Shown here piece by piece: positions 32,365 through 32,378 of a stretch of 32,378 nucleotides of DNA. A model generated the notes under the pieces. The model was not told the DNA's origin. It saw nothing but the letters and a program-made list of their open reading frames with translations, and made no database searches. The stretch comes from a bacterium UBP11_UBA4055 (GTDB lineage: Bacteria > UBA4055). The DNA lies in assembly GCA_002382735.1 (NCBI GenBank), contig DFZN01000052.1, positions 1-32,378 of the forward strand, written 5' to 3'. The stretch's first letter is position 1, and every line of letters starts with the position of its first letter. The translations under genes were made by a program, and so were the position numbers.

Positions 32365-32378
32365 ATGAAGTACGAAAA
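32365..32378 (+). CDS. start of a further gene, probably hsdS (cut by the window edge)
   Basis: ATG 32365 follows AAGGA (32357-32361) by 3 nt and opens MKYE before the window ends. Its position after hsdR, hsdM and the DUF1016 cassette suggests the missing specificity subunit, but four codons cannot prove it. Confidence 0.4.

Overview
The window looks like a chromosomal segment of a Gram-negative bacterium, most likely from the Fibrobacteres-Chlorobi-Bacteroidetes (FCB) side of the tree, for example an uncultured Cloacimonadota- or Delongbacteria-like lineage. The pointers are several secreted lipoproteins, an outer-membrane barrel, a gingipain-type C25 peptidase with FG-GAP repeats, the secreted 'asparagine synthetase B'-like family of FCB genomes, and remnants of SUMF1 (formylglycine-generating-enzyme-like) proteins. 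I cannot name the species. Several genes start with TTG or GTG. No rRNA, tRNA or CRISPR array was seen, and no stretch over 300 bases lacks a gene.

Layout. (1) 1-707, minus: 5' part of a Na+/phosphate symporter running off the left edge. (2) 833-9800, plus: one apparent transcription unit from a sigma70-like promoter to a symmetrical terminator. It encodes a lipoprotein, an outer-membrane barrel, a TPR lipoprotein, rpiB, glyA, a fused FeS/FAD oxidoreductase and a DAO-family FAD oxidoreductase. (3) 18786-9808, minus: miaB, a LapA-like membrane protein, nadB, a 1418-residue C25 peptidase and the secreted 'AsnB-like' protein, ending at the same terminator. (4) 18809-20722, plus: a DUF4153 membrane protein divergent from miaB. 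(5) 20724-20810: a 28-residue SUMF1 tail fragment. (6) 20863-25517, plus: ruvX, a GT8-type glycosyltransferase, an NAD-dependent epimerase, an RluA pseudouridine synthase (all overlapping) and a TPR-thioredoxin lipoprotein. (7) 25525-32378: a defence region with abiEi, a truncated abiEii toxin fused tail-to-tail with a truncated SUMF1-family gene, then hsdR, hsdM, a DUF1016 nuclease gene and the first codons of a further gene, probably hsdS.

The most interesting structure is at the right end. The DUF1016 gene is bracketed by a 53-bp direct repeat (48/53 identical) that includes the last codons of hsdM. Four hairpin-forming palindromes with 9-10-bp arms and 5-nt variable loops lie in and around the cassette, one of them in frame inside the DUF1016 coding sequence. 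The second notable structure is the scar at about 26288-26292, where an AbiEii toxin and a SUMF1-family gene have both lost their 3' ends at the same point.
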